From the NCBI RefSeq assembly GCF_003346865.1, contig NZ_QDKL01000001.1, forward strand, positions 868,001-932,000: a stretch of 64,000 nt of DNA, written 5' to 3'. The notes beneath the pieces are model-generated. The model worked only from the letters and a program-made list of their open reading frames with translations. It ran no database searches and was not told where the DNA came from. The DNA comes from Halobacteriovorax vibrionivorans. GTDB lineage: Bacteria > Bdellovibrionota > Bacteriovoracia > Bacteriovoracales > Bacteriovoracaceae. The position numbers and the translations under genes are program-made. Below are positions 42,726 to 51,430 of this stretch, piece by piece. How positions within the stretch are numbered: position 1 is the stretch's first letter; every line of letters starts with the position of its first letter.

Positions 42726-43951
42726 TGTATATCTACAAGAATATTAATGAACTATTAACACTTAAAGAAGCATTTAAAAAAGATGGCCGCAATCTTCTGC
42801 CTGAAGATTCTTCAATCATCAAAAATGCCGCTATTGTTTTTAACGACAATGAAATCATTTGGGTCGGAGAAAGTTCAAATATTCCTGTAGAATATCAAGA
42901 TAAAGCAAAGTCTACTAAAGACTTAAGTGGTTATGTCATTACACCTGAACTTGTAGACTCACATACTCACCTAATCTTTGGTGGTAACAGAGCTGATGAA
43001 TACCAAATGAGATTAAATGGTGCTGATTACCAGGCCATTGCTGAAGCTGGTGGTGGAATTGTTGCAACTTCTGTTGGAACAAATGAAACAAGTGATGAAG
43101 AACTTTTAAATCTATGTCGTGAAAGAGTAAACAGAATTGCATCATACGGTATTGGAACGATTGAAGTTAAATCAGGCTACTCTCTTTCTTATGAAGGAGA
43201 AAAGCGAATGACAAAACTAATAGCTAAACTTAAAGAAGAATTCGCTCCAGAAATTCAAATCATCAATACCTTCATGCCTGCACATGCACTACCTAAGAGC
43301 TACAACAATACTGAAAAGTATATGGATGAAATCGTCATTCCACTACTCGAAGAAATTGGTAATGATGGAATTATTGATTGCGTTGATATATTTCATGAGA
43401 AAGGATACTTCAATGCTGATGATGTTAAAAAATTAGCTCAAACAGCGAAGAAATTTAATATTCCAATGAAAACTCATGCTGATGAATTCAATGATAACAA
43501 AGGTGCAATACTCGCATGTGAACTCGAAGCACTCAGTACAGACCATCTTCTATGCACTACTGAAGATGGAATTAAAAAGTTAGCAGAATCAAAAACTGTA
43601 GCAACAGTATTACCAGGTACAGGAATTTTCTTAGGAAAACCAAAAGCAGATGCCAAGGCACTAGCAGATGGTGGATGTAAACTTTCTATTGCCTCAGATT
43701 ACAATCCTGGTTCATGTCATTGTGACAATTTACTATTATTAGCTTCAATTGCTGCTCCTTTATATGGAATTAATATGACTCAAATGTGGAGTGGTATTAC
43801 ATTAAATGCAGCAGCTGCAGTTGGTAAATATGATCAAGGTGCAATAGTAGAAAAGTTAAAACCAAGGTTTAGCGTCTTTAAGACAAAGACAATTTCTGAA
43901 ATTACATATAATTGGGGAAGAAACTTGGCCGTTAATAGAAATTCTATTTAA
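42725..43951 (+). CDS. hutI: Imidazolonepropionase
   Basis: A 408-residue amidohydrolase opening 4-imidazolone-5-propionate to N-formimino-L-glutamate, the third step of histidine degradation. The metal motif DSHTHLIFGGNRADEY is near residues 78-93, followed by GGGIVATS, EVKSGYSL, FMPAHALP, KTHADEF and SDYNPGSCH. It is coupled to hutH and overlaps the convergent thioredoxin-like gene by 8 bp at its 3' end. Its substrate comes from urocanase, which is not nearby. Confidence 0.97.
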   Translation: MYIYKNINELLTLKEAFKKDGRNLLPEDSSIIKNAAIVFNDNEIIWVGESSNIPVEYQDKAKSTKDLSGYVITPELVDSHTHLIFGGNRADEYQMRLNGADYQAIAEAGGGIVATSVGTNETSDEELLNLCRERVNRIASYGIGTIEVKSGYSLSYEGEKRMTKLIAKLKEEFAPEIQIINTFMPAHALPKSYNNTEKYMDEIVIPLLEEIGNDGIIDCVDIFHEKGYFNADDVKKLAQTAKKFNIPMKTHADEFNDNKGAILACELEALSTDHLLCTTEDGIKKLAESKTVATVLPGTGIFLGKPKADAKALADGGCKLSIASDYNPGSCHCDNLLLLASIAAPLYGINMTQMWSGITLNAAAAVGKYDQGAIVEKLKPRFSVFKTKTISEITYNWGRNLAVNRNSI

Positions 43952-44507
43952 GCCATTCCTGAATTTTTTCTTTGAATTCTTCAGAGTTAAAGTCTTTTGA
44001 TCCATTAGCGACTTCCATCACTCTTCCATCTTTGAATACAATTGAGACTGGAATTGCTGAAACCATGAATGCATCAGTTAACTTTCCATTCTTATCTTTA
44101 ACGATATCAAAGTTAACATTGAACTTTTTACTAACTTCATTGATTTTCTTATCTTGCTTTGGCCCTTCATCAGAGTTAATTGCAATGATTTTAAGATCTT
44201 TATTTTCAATTCCAGATCTTAATGAAACTAGACTAGGAAATTCTTCAAGACAAGGTGTACACCAACTTGCCCAAAAGTTTAAAATCACAACACCTTTTGA
44301 AAGATCTTCTTTTTTAAACTCTTTACCTTTAATTGATTTTAAATCTGGCCTAACGAGCATTGACTCATAATGTTGAATCTTTTTTGTATCAACGCCTGCA
44401 ATTTTAGCAGTAGTAAAACTCTCATCAGTAACAAATAATGAGCCCAATACTAGAAAACAAGCGATTGCGATTAGTTTAAATGGAAATTTTTTTCTTTCTG
44501 TACTCAA
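43944..44507 (-). CDS. Membrane-anchored thioredoxin-like protein (TlpA/ResA type)
   Basis: A 187-residue protein with an N-terminal membrane anchor (KLIAIACFLVLGSLFV) and a periplasmic thioredoxin fold. The redox motif is WCTPC in NFWASWCTPCLEEFPSL, and the cis-proline is in AIPVSIVF. Such proteins reduce disulfides during cytochrome c maturation or protect envelope proteins. TTG 44507 is taken as start because GGGG lies 7 nt before it; an in-frame TTG at 44531 would add eight residues and lacks a ribosome site. No cytochrome gene is near. Confidence 0.85.
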   Translation of the reverse strand: MSTERKKFPFKLIAIACFLVLGSLFVTDESFTTAKIAGVDTKKIQHYESMLVRPDLKSIKGKEFKKEDLSKGVVILNFWASWCTPCLEEFPSLVSLRSGIENKDLKIIAINSDEGPKQDKKINEVSKKFNVNFDIVKDKNGKLTDAFMVSAIPVSIVFKDGRVMEVANGSKDFNSEEFKEKIQEWLK

Positions 44508-44560
44508 TTTCCGACCCCAGTTAAAATACAATTATACACAAAGTAAGAAATAATTGCATC

Positions 44561-44800
44561 ATGCAAAAAAGGCAACTTAAAATGAAAGAAATTGGCAAAA
44601 ATAAGAGTCGAAAACATTTTTTAGATGATTCCGGCCAAACTTTCATCGAGTTCATATTCCTACTTGTTATACTTGTCGGATTATCTGTAACAATCTTAAA
44701 GGGTTCCAACTCATTCTTAGCTGGCCAGTGGGAAATTGCAATAAACAGCATTGTGCGCAATTACCCAGGGCATGATCCTGGGTTAAGATTATCTCAATAA
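44561..44800 (+). CDS. Small pilin-like/TadE-like peptide
   Basis: A 79-residue protein (or 72 if ATG 44582 is used, which has AAGG about 10 nt upstream). A basic leader of about 25 residues ends in a glycine followed by QTFIEFIFLLVILVGLSV: Gly, then Glu at +5 and a hydrophobic helix, the processing pattern of type IV prepilin peptidase substrates (class III/Flp or TadE-like). Only about 38 residues follow, so the mature protein would be a very short Flp-like pilin. No tad or pil genes are adjacent. It lies between the divergent thioredoxin-like gene and glpK. Confidence 0.55.
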   Translation: MQKRQLKMKEIGKNKSRKHFLDDSGQTFIEFIFLLVILVGLSVTILKGSNSFLAGQWEIAINSIVRNYPGHDPGLRLSQ

Positions 44801-44834
44801 TATTTAAATTAATTCTCTCTATACTGGAGTAAAT

Positions 44835-46313
44835 ATGTATATTTTATCATTAGATCAGGGAACAACTGGTACGACTGCAACTGTTATTAATGCTGAGACT
44901 TTTGAATTCATTGACAAAGAAAATCAAGAATTTAAACAGTATTTTCCAAATACTGGGTGGGTAGAGCATGATCTCGATGAAATATGGAAGAGTGTACGTC
45001 TAACTGTCGAAACAGTATTAAAGAGGAATAATATCGATACTAGTAAGATTAAATCCATCGGTATTACAAACCAGAGAGAGACGACATGTGCATTTAATCG
45101 CAAAGGAGAACCTCTTGCTAAGGCCATCGTTTGGCAAGACCGTCGAACGGCACAATATTGTGAATCGCTTAAAGCAGATGAAGAGTTATTCAAAAAGAAA
45201 TCTGGACTACCGCTAGACCCTTATTTTTCTGGTACAAAAATGCACTGGCTTCTTGAGAATAACCAATACGTAAAAGAGGCCCATAAGAATAACGACCTAA
45301 GATTTGGAACGATTGATACATTCTTACTTTATCGTTTAACTGGACAAACATCTTTTAAAACTGATGTTTCAAATGCATCAAGAACACTCCTAATGGAACT
45401 TGATAATTGTTCATGGGATGATGAACTATGTGAGAAACTAGGGGTAGATAAGAATCTATTACCTGAAATATGTGAATCGATCTGTGACTTTGGAATAACT
45501 AAAAGATTAAACTTTCTGCCTGATGGAATTCCTATAAACGGAATTTTGGGAGATCAACAAGCGGCCCTGTTTGGTCAAGCATGTTTTAAACAAGGAACTG
45601 GTAAATGTACTTATGGTACAGGCGCATTCATGTTAGTAAATACTGGAGAAGAAAAGAAATATTCAGATCATGGATTACTCACTACTGTTGCTTATAAGTA
45701 TCAAGGTAAGACACACTATGCTTTAGAAGGATCTTGTTATATTGCTGGTGCCTGCGTGCAATGGTTAAGAGATAATTTACAGATTATTGATAATGCCGCT
45801 CAAACAGAAGATAAGGCCTTAAATGTAAAAAATATTGATCAAATTAAAGACCTTTTACTTCTACCTTTTTTTACAGGGATTGGTTCACCGTATTGGAAAC
45901 CAAACGCAAAAGCTGCACTAATTGGAATGACTAGAGCAACAAATACTGATGATATATGTCGTGTAGCACTTGAAGGAATTGCCTTAAGTATTAATGATCT
46001 AATTAAGGCAATGAAAAGTGATATGGGTAGTGATCTTGAAGAATTCAAAGTAGATGGTGGAGCTGTTGCAAATAATCTCCTTATGCAAATTCAAGCCGAT
46101 ATTTCTCAAATTAATGTAACACGACCACAAATAATTGAAACGACATCTTATGGAGCTGCACTAGCAGCTGCAATTGGAGCAGGGCTTATGACCATAGAAG
46201 ATGTTAGTAAACAATGGAAGAAAGAGTCTTTATTTGAAACTAAAAATGATCATCGACAATATTACGACTATAAGAAGAATCTTTGGTCTAAATATATAGA
46301 AATCAATTTCTAA
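44835..46313 (+). CDS. glpK: Glycerol kinase
   Basis: A 492-residue FGGY-family kinase making glycerol-3-phosphate from glycerol and ATP. Motifs: LSLDQGTTGTTATV (4-17), TNQRETTCAF, KAIVWQDRRTAQYC, the glycerol site DVSNASRTLLM, GDQQAALFGQ and GTGAFMLVNTG. Length and order are typical. A TATACT box ends 9 nt before the ATG, with GGAG between them, so the leader is very short or the real promoter lies further up. glpF and glpD are not adjacent. Confidence 0.96.
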   Translation: MYILSLDQGTTGTTATVINAETFEFIDKENQEFKQYFPNTGWVEHDLDEIWKSVRLTVETVLKRNNIDTSKIKSIGITNQRETTCAFNRKGEPLAKAIVWQDRRTAQYCESLKADEELFKKKSGLPLDPYFSGTKMHWLLENNQYVKEAHKNNDLRFGTIDTFLLYRLTGQTSFKTDVSNASRTLLMELDNCSWDDELCEKLGVDKNLLPEICESICDFGITKRLNFLPDGIPINGILGDQQAALFGQACFKQGTGKCTYGTGAFMLVNTGEEKKYSDHGLLTTVAYKYQGKTHYALEGSCYIAGACVQWLRDNLQIIDNAAQTEDKALNVKNIDQIKDLLLLPFFTGIGSPYWKPNAKAALIGMTRATNTDDICRVALEGIALSINDLIKAMKSDMGSDLEEFKVDGGAVANNLLMQIQADISQINVTRPQIIETTSYGAALAAAIGAGLMTIEDVSKQWKKESLFETKNDHRQYYDYKKNLWSKYIEINF

Positions 46314-46314
46314 A

Positions 46315-46347
46315 TTAGCGGTTAGGGTTAATCCCCTAACACGCTAA
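46315..46347. terminator. Long stem-loop between convergent glpK and radA
   Basis: TTAGCGGTTAGGG (46315-46327) pairs with CCCTAAC-A-CGCTAA (46334-46347), with one bulged A. There is no long T-run on either side, so termination is likely but less certain than at the other hairpins. It contains the stop codon of radA. Confidence 0.5.
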
Positions 46348-47698
46348 AGATATCTGTAATTTTTCTAACTGGTATAATTTTTAATTTAGATTTCTTAGAA
46401 AACTCTCGTGCAATCTTTGGTGATGCAACTAAAGTTTTATAATTTAAGGATTCCATTTCTTTAATACGCATCTCCATATGAGGAACTGTTCGAACTTCAC
46501 CAGTTAGGCCCACCTCGCCTAAAAAGATCGTATCTTTTGGAATAGGTTTAGATTTATATGAACTTAAAAGAGCTGCAATAATACTTAGATCGGATTCACG
46601 TGTTGTAAGTTTCATACTACCTACAACATTAACGTAAATATCATTCATTCCCATAGGAATTGAAGCATATTTTTCGATAATGGCCACCATCATAGCTACA
46701 CGATTATTATCTAATCCCTGAGTTGTACGTCTTCCATTTCCGAATTTATTTTCTGCTACTAAAGCTTGTACTTCTACAAAGAGCGGTCTTGTCCCTTCTT
46801 TTATACACGTTAAGCTCTTCCCGAAGCTCCCTTCAAGATCATCTTCTAAGAAGAATTGTGAAGGATTCTTTACTTCATTAAGGCCATCTTCTTTCATTTC
46901 GAAAATACCAACTTCGTTAGTGTTTCCAAAACGATTCTTGATTGCACGAAGCATACGATAATGACCAAATTGATCACCTTCAAAATAGATAACTGTATCA
47001 ACCATATGTTCTAAAATCTTAGGCCCAGCGATAGCACCATCTTTTGTTATGTGACCAACAACAAAACAAGTAATACCAGTAGCCTTCACATGATTCATCA
47101 GCTCATAAGTTACTTCACGAATTTGTGAAACAGTACCTGGAGGCGAAGACAACTCACTAGATGTCGTTGTTTGAATTGAATCTAGAACCATAAAACGTGG
47201 CTTTATCTTTTTAATTTGATTTAAAATATTCTGCCAATTTGTTTCGTTATATATATAGAAGGAATCGTTTTTTAGGCCCATTCGTTTGGCCCTACCGGCA
47301 ACCTGCCCCTCACTTTCTTCACCACTTACATATAAGAAGCTTTCGTTTTCTTGTCTTCCTGATAGTTTTGATAACATTTCAGTTAAAAGAGTTGATTTAC
47401 CAATACCTGGCTCACCACCAATTAAAATAAGTGATCCTGGAACAAGTCCTCCACCGACAACACGATCAAATTCATCGATCCCAGTTGAGACGCGATTGTA
47501 TGTTTCAACTTCAATTTCTTTTAATTTCTTAGGTTGAGTCTCACCAACGGCCTTTACTTTAATACTTTCTTGTACTGGCGAGAAAGTTTGCTCTGTGAAA
47601 CTATTCCATTCACCACAATCTGTACAACGCCCCATCCATTTAGCTGTTTGGAAGCCACAGTTTGAACATTCAAAAACTTTCTTACTCTTTTTGGCCAT
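46328..47698 (-). CDS. radA: DNA repair protein RadA (Sms)
   Basis: A 456-residue branch-migration helicase-like protein. The N-terminal zinc finger has C11, C14, C25, C28 (CSNCGFQTAKWMGRCTDCG). The RecA-like core has Walker A GGEPGIGKST, the RadA-specific KNRFG motif (RAIKNRFG) and a C-terminal Lon-like domain (FVEVQALVAE, GEVGLTGEVRTVPHMEMRIKE). Complete and standard length. The first 17 bp overlap the end of ligA, so ligase and recombination protein are made from one transcript. Confidence 0.97.
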   Translation of the reverse strand: MAKKSKKVFECSNCGFQTAKWMGRCTDCGEWNSFTEQTFSPVQESIKVKAVGETQPKKLKEIEVETYNRVSTGIDEFDRVVGGGLVPGSLILIGGEPGIGKSTLLTEMLSKLSGRQENESFLYVSGEESEGQVAGRAKRMGLKNDSFYIYNETNWQNILNQIKKIKPRFMVLDSIQTTTSSELSSPPGTVSQIREVTYELMNHVKATGITCFVVGHITKDGAIAGPKILEHMVDTVIYFEGDQFGHYRMLRAIKNRFGNTNEVGIFEMKEDGLNEVKNPSQFFLEDDLEGSFGKSLTCIKEGTRPLFVEVQALVAENKFGNGRRTTQGLDNNRVAMMVAIIEKYASIPMGMNDIYVNVVGSMKLTTRESDLSIIAALLSSYKSKPIPKDTIFLGEVGLTGEVRTVPHMEMRIKEMESLNYKTLVASPKIAREFSKKSKLKIIPVRKITDIFSVLGD

Positions 47699-49571
47699 TA
47701 ATCATTCCCATTACTTCATCTTCAGTCTTAATAGTAATTCCCAACTCTAATGCCTTCTTATACTTAGAAGACTTAGCTTCAGTTTCATTTGTAAGAAGAA
47801 TATCTGTATTCTTACTTACAGAACTAACAGGAGTTCCACCAGCTGCTTTTATATCTTTTTCAATCTCACTTCTTTTTCGAGATAAAGAACCAGTAATACA
47901 TATTTTTATTCCAGCCAAGCTAGATCCAGTATCATTTTCGATTACTTCAAATGTGAAACCTATTTCTTGTAAGTTTTTTATAAGATCTTTTTTTTCTTGT
48001 AATGAATTAACAAAAGTCGTTGCTGACTTCTCTGCAAATCCTTCTAGGCCTTGTAATTGCTCCGCTGTCATCGCTAGCAACTTCTCGATTGAGTCAAATC
48101 CACCTTCAACAACTTTTTCACATTTATTGTAGGCTCCACCAGTAATGCCAAGTGCAGAAAGAAAAGTAATAAGATCAGCCTTCTTTGACTTTTCAATACT
48201 AGTTAAAAGTTTTGTGGCCAATTTTTCTTTAACTTTATCTAGTTCAATTAATTTATCAATATTCAAATTATAAAGATCTTCAATCTTTGTTACTAGCTTA
48301 CGGCGAATCATTTCCTCGAGACGCTTAGAACTTAAATCATCAATACCTATCTTTTGAATGAAGTTTAAGATAACTTCTTTGACTTGTGCTGGACATGCAG
48401 GATTATCACAAATAATTCGTATATCAACTTGTTTAACTGGAGCATCACAGCTAGGACAATGTGTTGGTACAGAGAAATCATTCTCTGACTCCTTAATTGT
48501 TTGTAGAAATTTAGGTATAACTTCACCACTGCGGATAATTTCGATCTTATCACCTGCTTTTAGATTGTGTTGTTTTACCATTCCAAAGTTATGAAGTGTA
48601 ACACGTGAAACGACAGCACCACTGATACTAACAGGCTCAACTTCTCCAACAGGAGTTAAAATACCATTTCTAGAGACCTGCCAAGTAATCGACTTAAGTA
48701 TCGTTTGAACTGTTTCACCAGGAAACTTAAAGGCCATTTTATAACGAGGATGATGGGCAGTCTCACCTAGTTCATGATGTAGCTTTATATCATTATAAAC
48801 AAATACCAACCCATCAATTAAATAATCACCATTGGCCATAAAATCTTTTGCATCCTCTATCGACGCTTCAAAATCTTTTTTTGATTTCATGATCTCATAT
48901 TCGAGAATATCAAATCCTTGCTCTTGTAAATGATGGTATTTCTGTTCTTCCTTATCAAAATCAATTCCTAAAACATCAAATGCTTTAAAATTAATAAAAG
49001 AACATAAGTTTATATTTTCCTTACGGCCAACAAGTCCTGCCACAATATTTCGTTGAGAAGTAGGTTTTTCAAGACCTTGTGAGATCATCGCTTCAGATAA
49101 TTTAAAAAATGACTCTTCGTCGCAATACATTTCACCACGAATTTCTATTCTCTCTTTATCTTGAATGGAACTAGGGACACCTTTCATCCATTGTACTTTT
49201 TGAGTGATATTTTCACCAAATGTACCATCTCCCCTAGTCTTACCTATAACAAGTTTTCCATTTTCATAAATCAGTGAACATGAAACACCGTCAACTTTGT
49301 AAATTCCTAATACTTCGTAGTCCTTGGCCCAATTGATTAATTCATCGATCTTATATGTTTTTCCAAGAGAGAGCATTTTCTTATCATGCTTTACCTTTTC
49401 AAGTGACGATATAGTAGAACCTACTAAATTTAGGACCGGATTATCAGGGTCAATTTCCCTAAGCTCATCTTCTATTTTATCGTAAGCAATATCACTTATT
49501 TCAGGTTCACCGCGATAATATAAAGCTTTATGATACTTTATTTGATCTTCTAACAACTTAATCTTATTCAT
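47682..49571 (-). CDS. ligA: NAD-dependent DNA ligase
   Basis: A 629-residue ligase sealing nicks with NAD. The Ia domain YYRGEPEISDIAYDKIEDEL, the nucleotidyl lysine K92 in YKVDGVS, RGDGTFGENIT, the OB domain, the zinc finger (CPSCDAPV ... CDNPACPAQ, four cysteines), HhH repeats and a C-terminal BRCT domain (GIKICITGSLSRKRSEIEKDI) are all seen. It is about 40 residues shorter than E. coli LigA, mainly through tighter loops. Motif I has serine where alanine is usual (KVDGVS). Ten bp follow the outer-membrane protein gene, and the 3' end overlaps radA. Confidence 0.96.
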   Translation of the reverse strand: MNKIKLLEDQIKYHKALYYRGEPEISDIAYDKIEDELREIDPDNPVLNLVGSTISSLEKVKHDKKMLSLGKTYKIDELINWAKDYEVLGIYKVDGVSCSLIYENGKLVIGKTRGDGTFGENITQKVQWMKGVPSSIQDKERIEIRGEMYCDEESFFKLSEAMISQGLEKPTSQRNIVAGLVGRKENINLCSFINFKAFDVLGIDFDKEEQKYHHLQEQGFDILEYEIMKSKKDFEASIEDAKDFMANGDYLIDGLVFVYNDIKLHHELGETAHHPRYKMAFKFPGETVQTILKSITWQVSRNGILTPVGEVEPVSISGAVVSRVTLHNFGMVKQHNLKAGDKIEIIRSGEVIPKFLQTIKESENDFSVPTHCPSCDAPVKQVDIRIICDNPACPAQVKEVILNFIQKIGIDDLSSKRLEEMIRRKLVTKIEDLYNLNIDKLIELDKVKEKLATKLLTSIEKSKKADLITFLSALGITGGAYNKCEKVVEGGFDSIEKLLAMTAEQLQGLEGFAEKSATTFVNSLQEKKDLIKNLQEIGFTFEVIENDTGSSLAGIKICITGSLSRKRSEIEKDIKAAGGTPVSSVSKNTDILLTNETEAKSSKYKKALELGITIKTEDEVMGMINGQKE

Positions 49572-49581
49572 TATTTACCTG

Positions 49582-51066
49582 TTAAAATTTAAATTTTACA
49601 CCGGCTTTAAGTGATGTACTTTTGATATCAACCTTTCTTTGATCACTAGCAAACTCGGCTTTGTTTCCTAAGTAGGCAATCCCACCAAATAATGTGACTG
49701 CAGGTCCATACTTATATTCTCCACCAGCTTCAAGATAGATATTACTTGTATCGCTTGCATTTCCAAAAACCGTAACGTCTTCTTCATAACTAGGAGAGAA
49801 CATAAAATCGAATTGAAAATAAATTCTTAAATCTTTAACAATTGGCATTGAACCTTTGGCACCAATGAGAAGACCACTGAAGTTAACTCCAGTAAAGCCA
49901 TTACTAATTTGTGTATCATAGCCATGTGAATATGAACCGTAACCAAGATATATATCAATTTGTGGGCCGAAGAAGAATCCCATTGGTAAATACTTATAAC
50001 CAGCAAGAAGTCTGAATGTTGAAGAATCCATTGAATTATCTTCAGGACTAAGAGTGCCTGAATCTTTAGAATAACTTCCAAAGCCTTTTTCTAGATCAAT
50101 CCCAACCCAGTAGTTTCTAGTAGCATAGATTTCACCCTCAATTGCAATTTTAAAATCAAATCCACTAATGGCCTTTGTTCCGCCTGAAGCAGACGAATTA
50201 TTATTTGATCCAGTACCTAGTAGTAGAGAGGCTCCAAAATTACCAAGTAATCCAAAGCTATAAGCTTCCTCATCCTCAGTTGGTGTATACTGCATCTCTC
50301 TTTTTTCAGATGATTTAGTATTCTTATTAATGATCACCCAATCATCAACTTGTACTAGACTTTTGTCTTCGTATCTTAAAACTTTAACTTGTGAGAGACT
50401 CTCACCTACATGAATAATTCGCCCAGTACCAATTGTTTTCGTATCCCAGTCAACAACTTCTTTTAAAAGAGGATGTCGACGACGTCTCATAGGACGTACT
50501 ATTTTTACTTCATAATCAACATAGATCCCTGCATCTTTACCTAAATCAATTGAGAATTGCTGCCCTAGTACACCAAGAACTCTAGCATCATAAGGAATTT
50601 GCTTTTCATATTGGTCTAACCAATTATTTACAGTTTGAGCAATAACATCAGGATCATCCTGATTTAAATCTAATTCTTCTCGAAATAAGATATCTTGTCC
50701 ATTTGCACCTATAATTTTTAAGTGAACTGTTACACCTTGAGGAAGTGATTCAATTTTAACTTTAATAATTGAGCCAGCATTTGTTTTATCAGAAACTAAA
50801 CGTAAAACTTTTGGATTTTCTAATGCCTTATCTAGATCCTGTTTATAGTTTGATAAGATATTAATAATTTCAGAATTATATTGGTAATAACACCAACGAG
50901 AAGACTTTAGGTAGCGCTCAATTTTTGAGAAAACTTCATACCCGATAGCTCCTCCAACAGTATCCCTTACAGGTAAGATCATACAACGACGAGCACTTGG
51001 TGCAGCAAAAGCATCAATTGAGATTAGAATAATAAAACTAGTTAAAAGTAACTTGATTATTTTCAT
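49582..51066 (-). CDS. Two-domain exported protein with C-terminal outer-membrane barrel
   Basis: A 494-residue protein with signal peptide (cleavage near AFAAP, 22). The periplasmic part (about 25-250) starts RCMILPVRDTVGGAIGYEVFSKIERYL, reminiscent of TolB/FlgT-type N-terminal domains, and has a beta domain GQQFSIDLGKDAGI ... GTGRIIHVGESLSQVKVL like the C-terminal part of FlgT. After a linker rich in Asn/Ser/Gly, residues 270-494 show barrel strands ending KAGVKFKF. No confident family. It overlaps the upstream HTH gene by 29 bp and precedes ligA by 10 bp, an unusual mix of envelope and DNA repair genes. Confidence 0.65.
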   Translation of the reverse strand: MKIIKLLLTSFIILISIDAFAAPSARRCMILPVRDTVGGAIGYEVFSKIERYLKSSRWCYYQYNSEIINILSNYKQDLDKALENPKVLRLVSDKTNAGSIIKVKIESLPQGVTVHLKIIGANGQDILFREELDLNQDDPDVIAQTVNNWLDQYEKQIPYDARVLGVLGQQFSIDLGKDAGIYVDYEVKIVRPMRRRRHPLLKEVVDWDTKTIGTGRIIHVGESLSQVKVLRYEDKSLVQVDDWVIINKNTKSSEKREMQYTPTEDEEAYSFGLLGNFGASLLLGTGSNNNSSASGGTKAISGFDFKIAIEGEIYATRNYWVGIDLEKGFGSYSKDSGTLSPEDNSMDSSTFRLLAGYKYLPMGFFFGPQIDIYLGYGSYSHGYDTQISNGFTGVNFSGLLIGAKGSMPIVKDLRIYFQFDFMFSPSYEEDVTVFGNASDTSNIYLEAGGEYKYGPAVTLFGGIAYLGNKAEFASDQRKVDIKSTSLKAGVKFKF

Positions 51067-51343
51067 TCAGACGGCCTTCATAAAGATCAACAAGCATCTT
51101 ATACTCATTAATCTCTTGTTTGGTTTTGATTAATTCTTTTTTTAATTCTTCGTGTTCTTCTTGTAATCGTTTTAAATATACGATTGCATTTGATTCATTA
51201 AATGAATCATTATATTCCCACTCGTTAATTTGAATCAGGTATTTACCGTTTTCAAACTTCCAAATTAATTTTTCTTTTTTTATATAGCGACGAATTGTTG
51301 ATATTGAGATTCCCTTCAACAATGAATAGTCATTTATGTCCAT
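51038..51343 (-). CDS. Small helix-turn-helix protein with coiled coil
   Basis: A 101-residue protein. The N-terminal 40 residues (MDINDYSLLKGISISTIRRYIKKEKL ... ENGKYLI) look like a MerR/excisionase-type winged helix-turn-helix. Residues 50-90 form a charged coiled coil (LQEEHEELKKELIKTKQEINEYK). ATG 51343 is chosen over ATG 51352 because AAGGA is 9 nt before the former and nearly touches the latter. It could be a transcription factor or a segregation/positioning protein. First gene of the unit HTH, OMP, ligA, radA. Confidence 0.65.
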   Translation of the reverse strand: MDINDYSLLKGISISTIRRYIKKEKLIWKFENGKYLIQINEWEYNDSFNESNAIVYLKRLQEEHEELKKELIKTKQEINEYKMLVDLYEGRLNENNQVTFN

Positions 51344-51418
51344 CCAAATCATTCCTTAATTTTAACTAACTTGACGTGCTTTGCCAAAATTTATCAATGC
51401 ATAAATGCCTATATCGAG

Positions 51419-51424
51419 TATAAT
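51419..51424 (+). promoter_or_regulatory. TATAAT box directly before the patatin gene
   Basis: A perfect TATAAT ends 6 nt before ATG 51431, with no ribosome site between. This predicts a leaderless transcript. No good -35 is found at 16-18 bp. Confidence 0.4.
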
Positions 51425-51430
51425 TAATTT

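Noticed and set aside
46603..46615. Further parS-like CACGTG sequences elsewhere in the window
   Set aside because: Only the CACGTG core is shared; flanking bases do not match the consensus.
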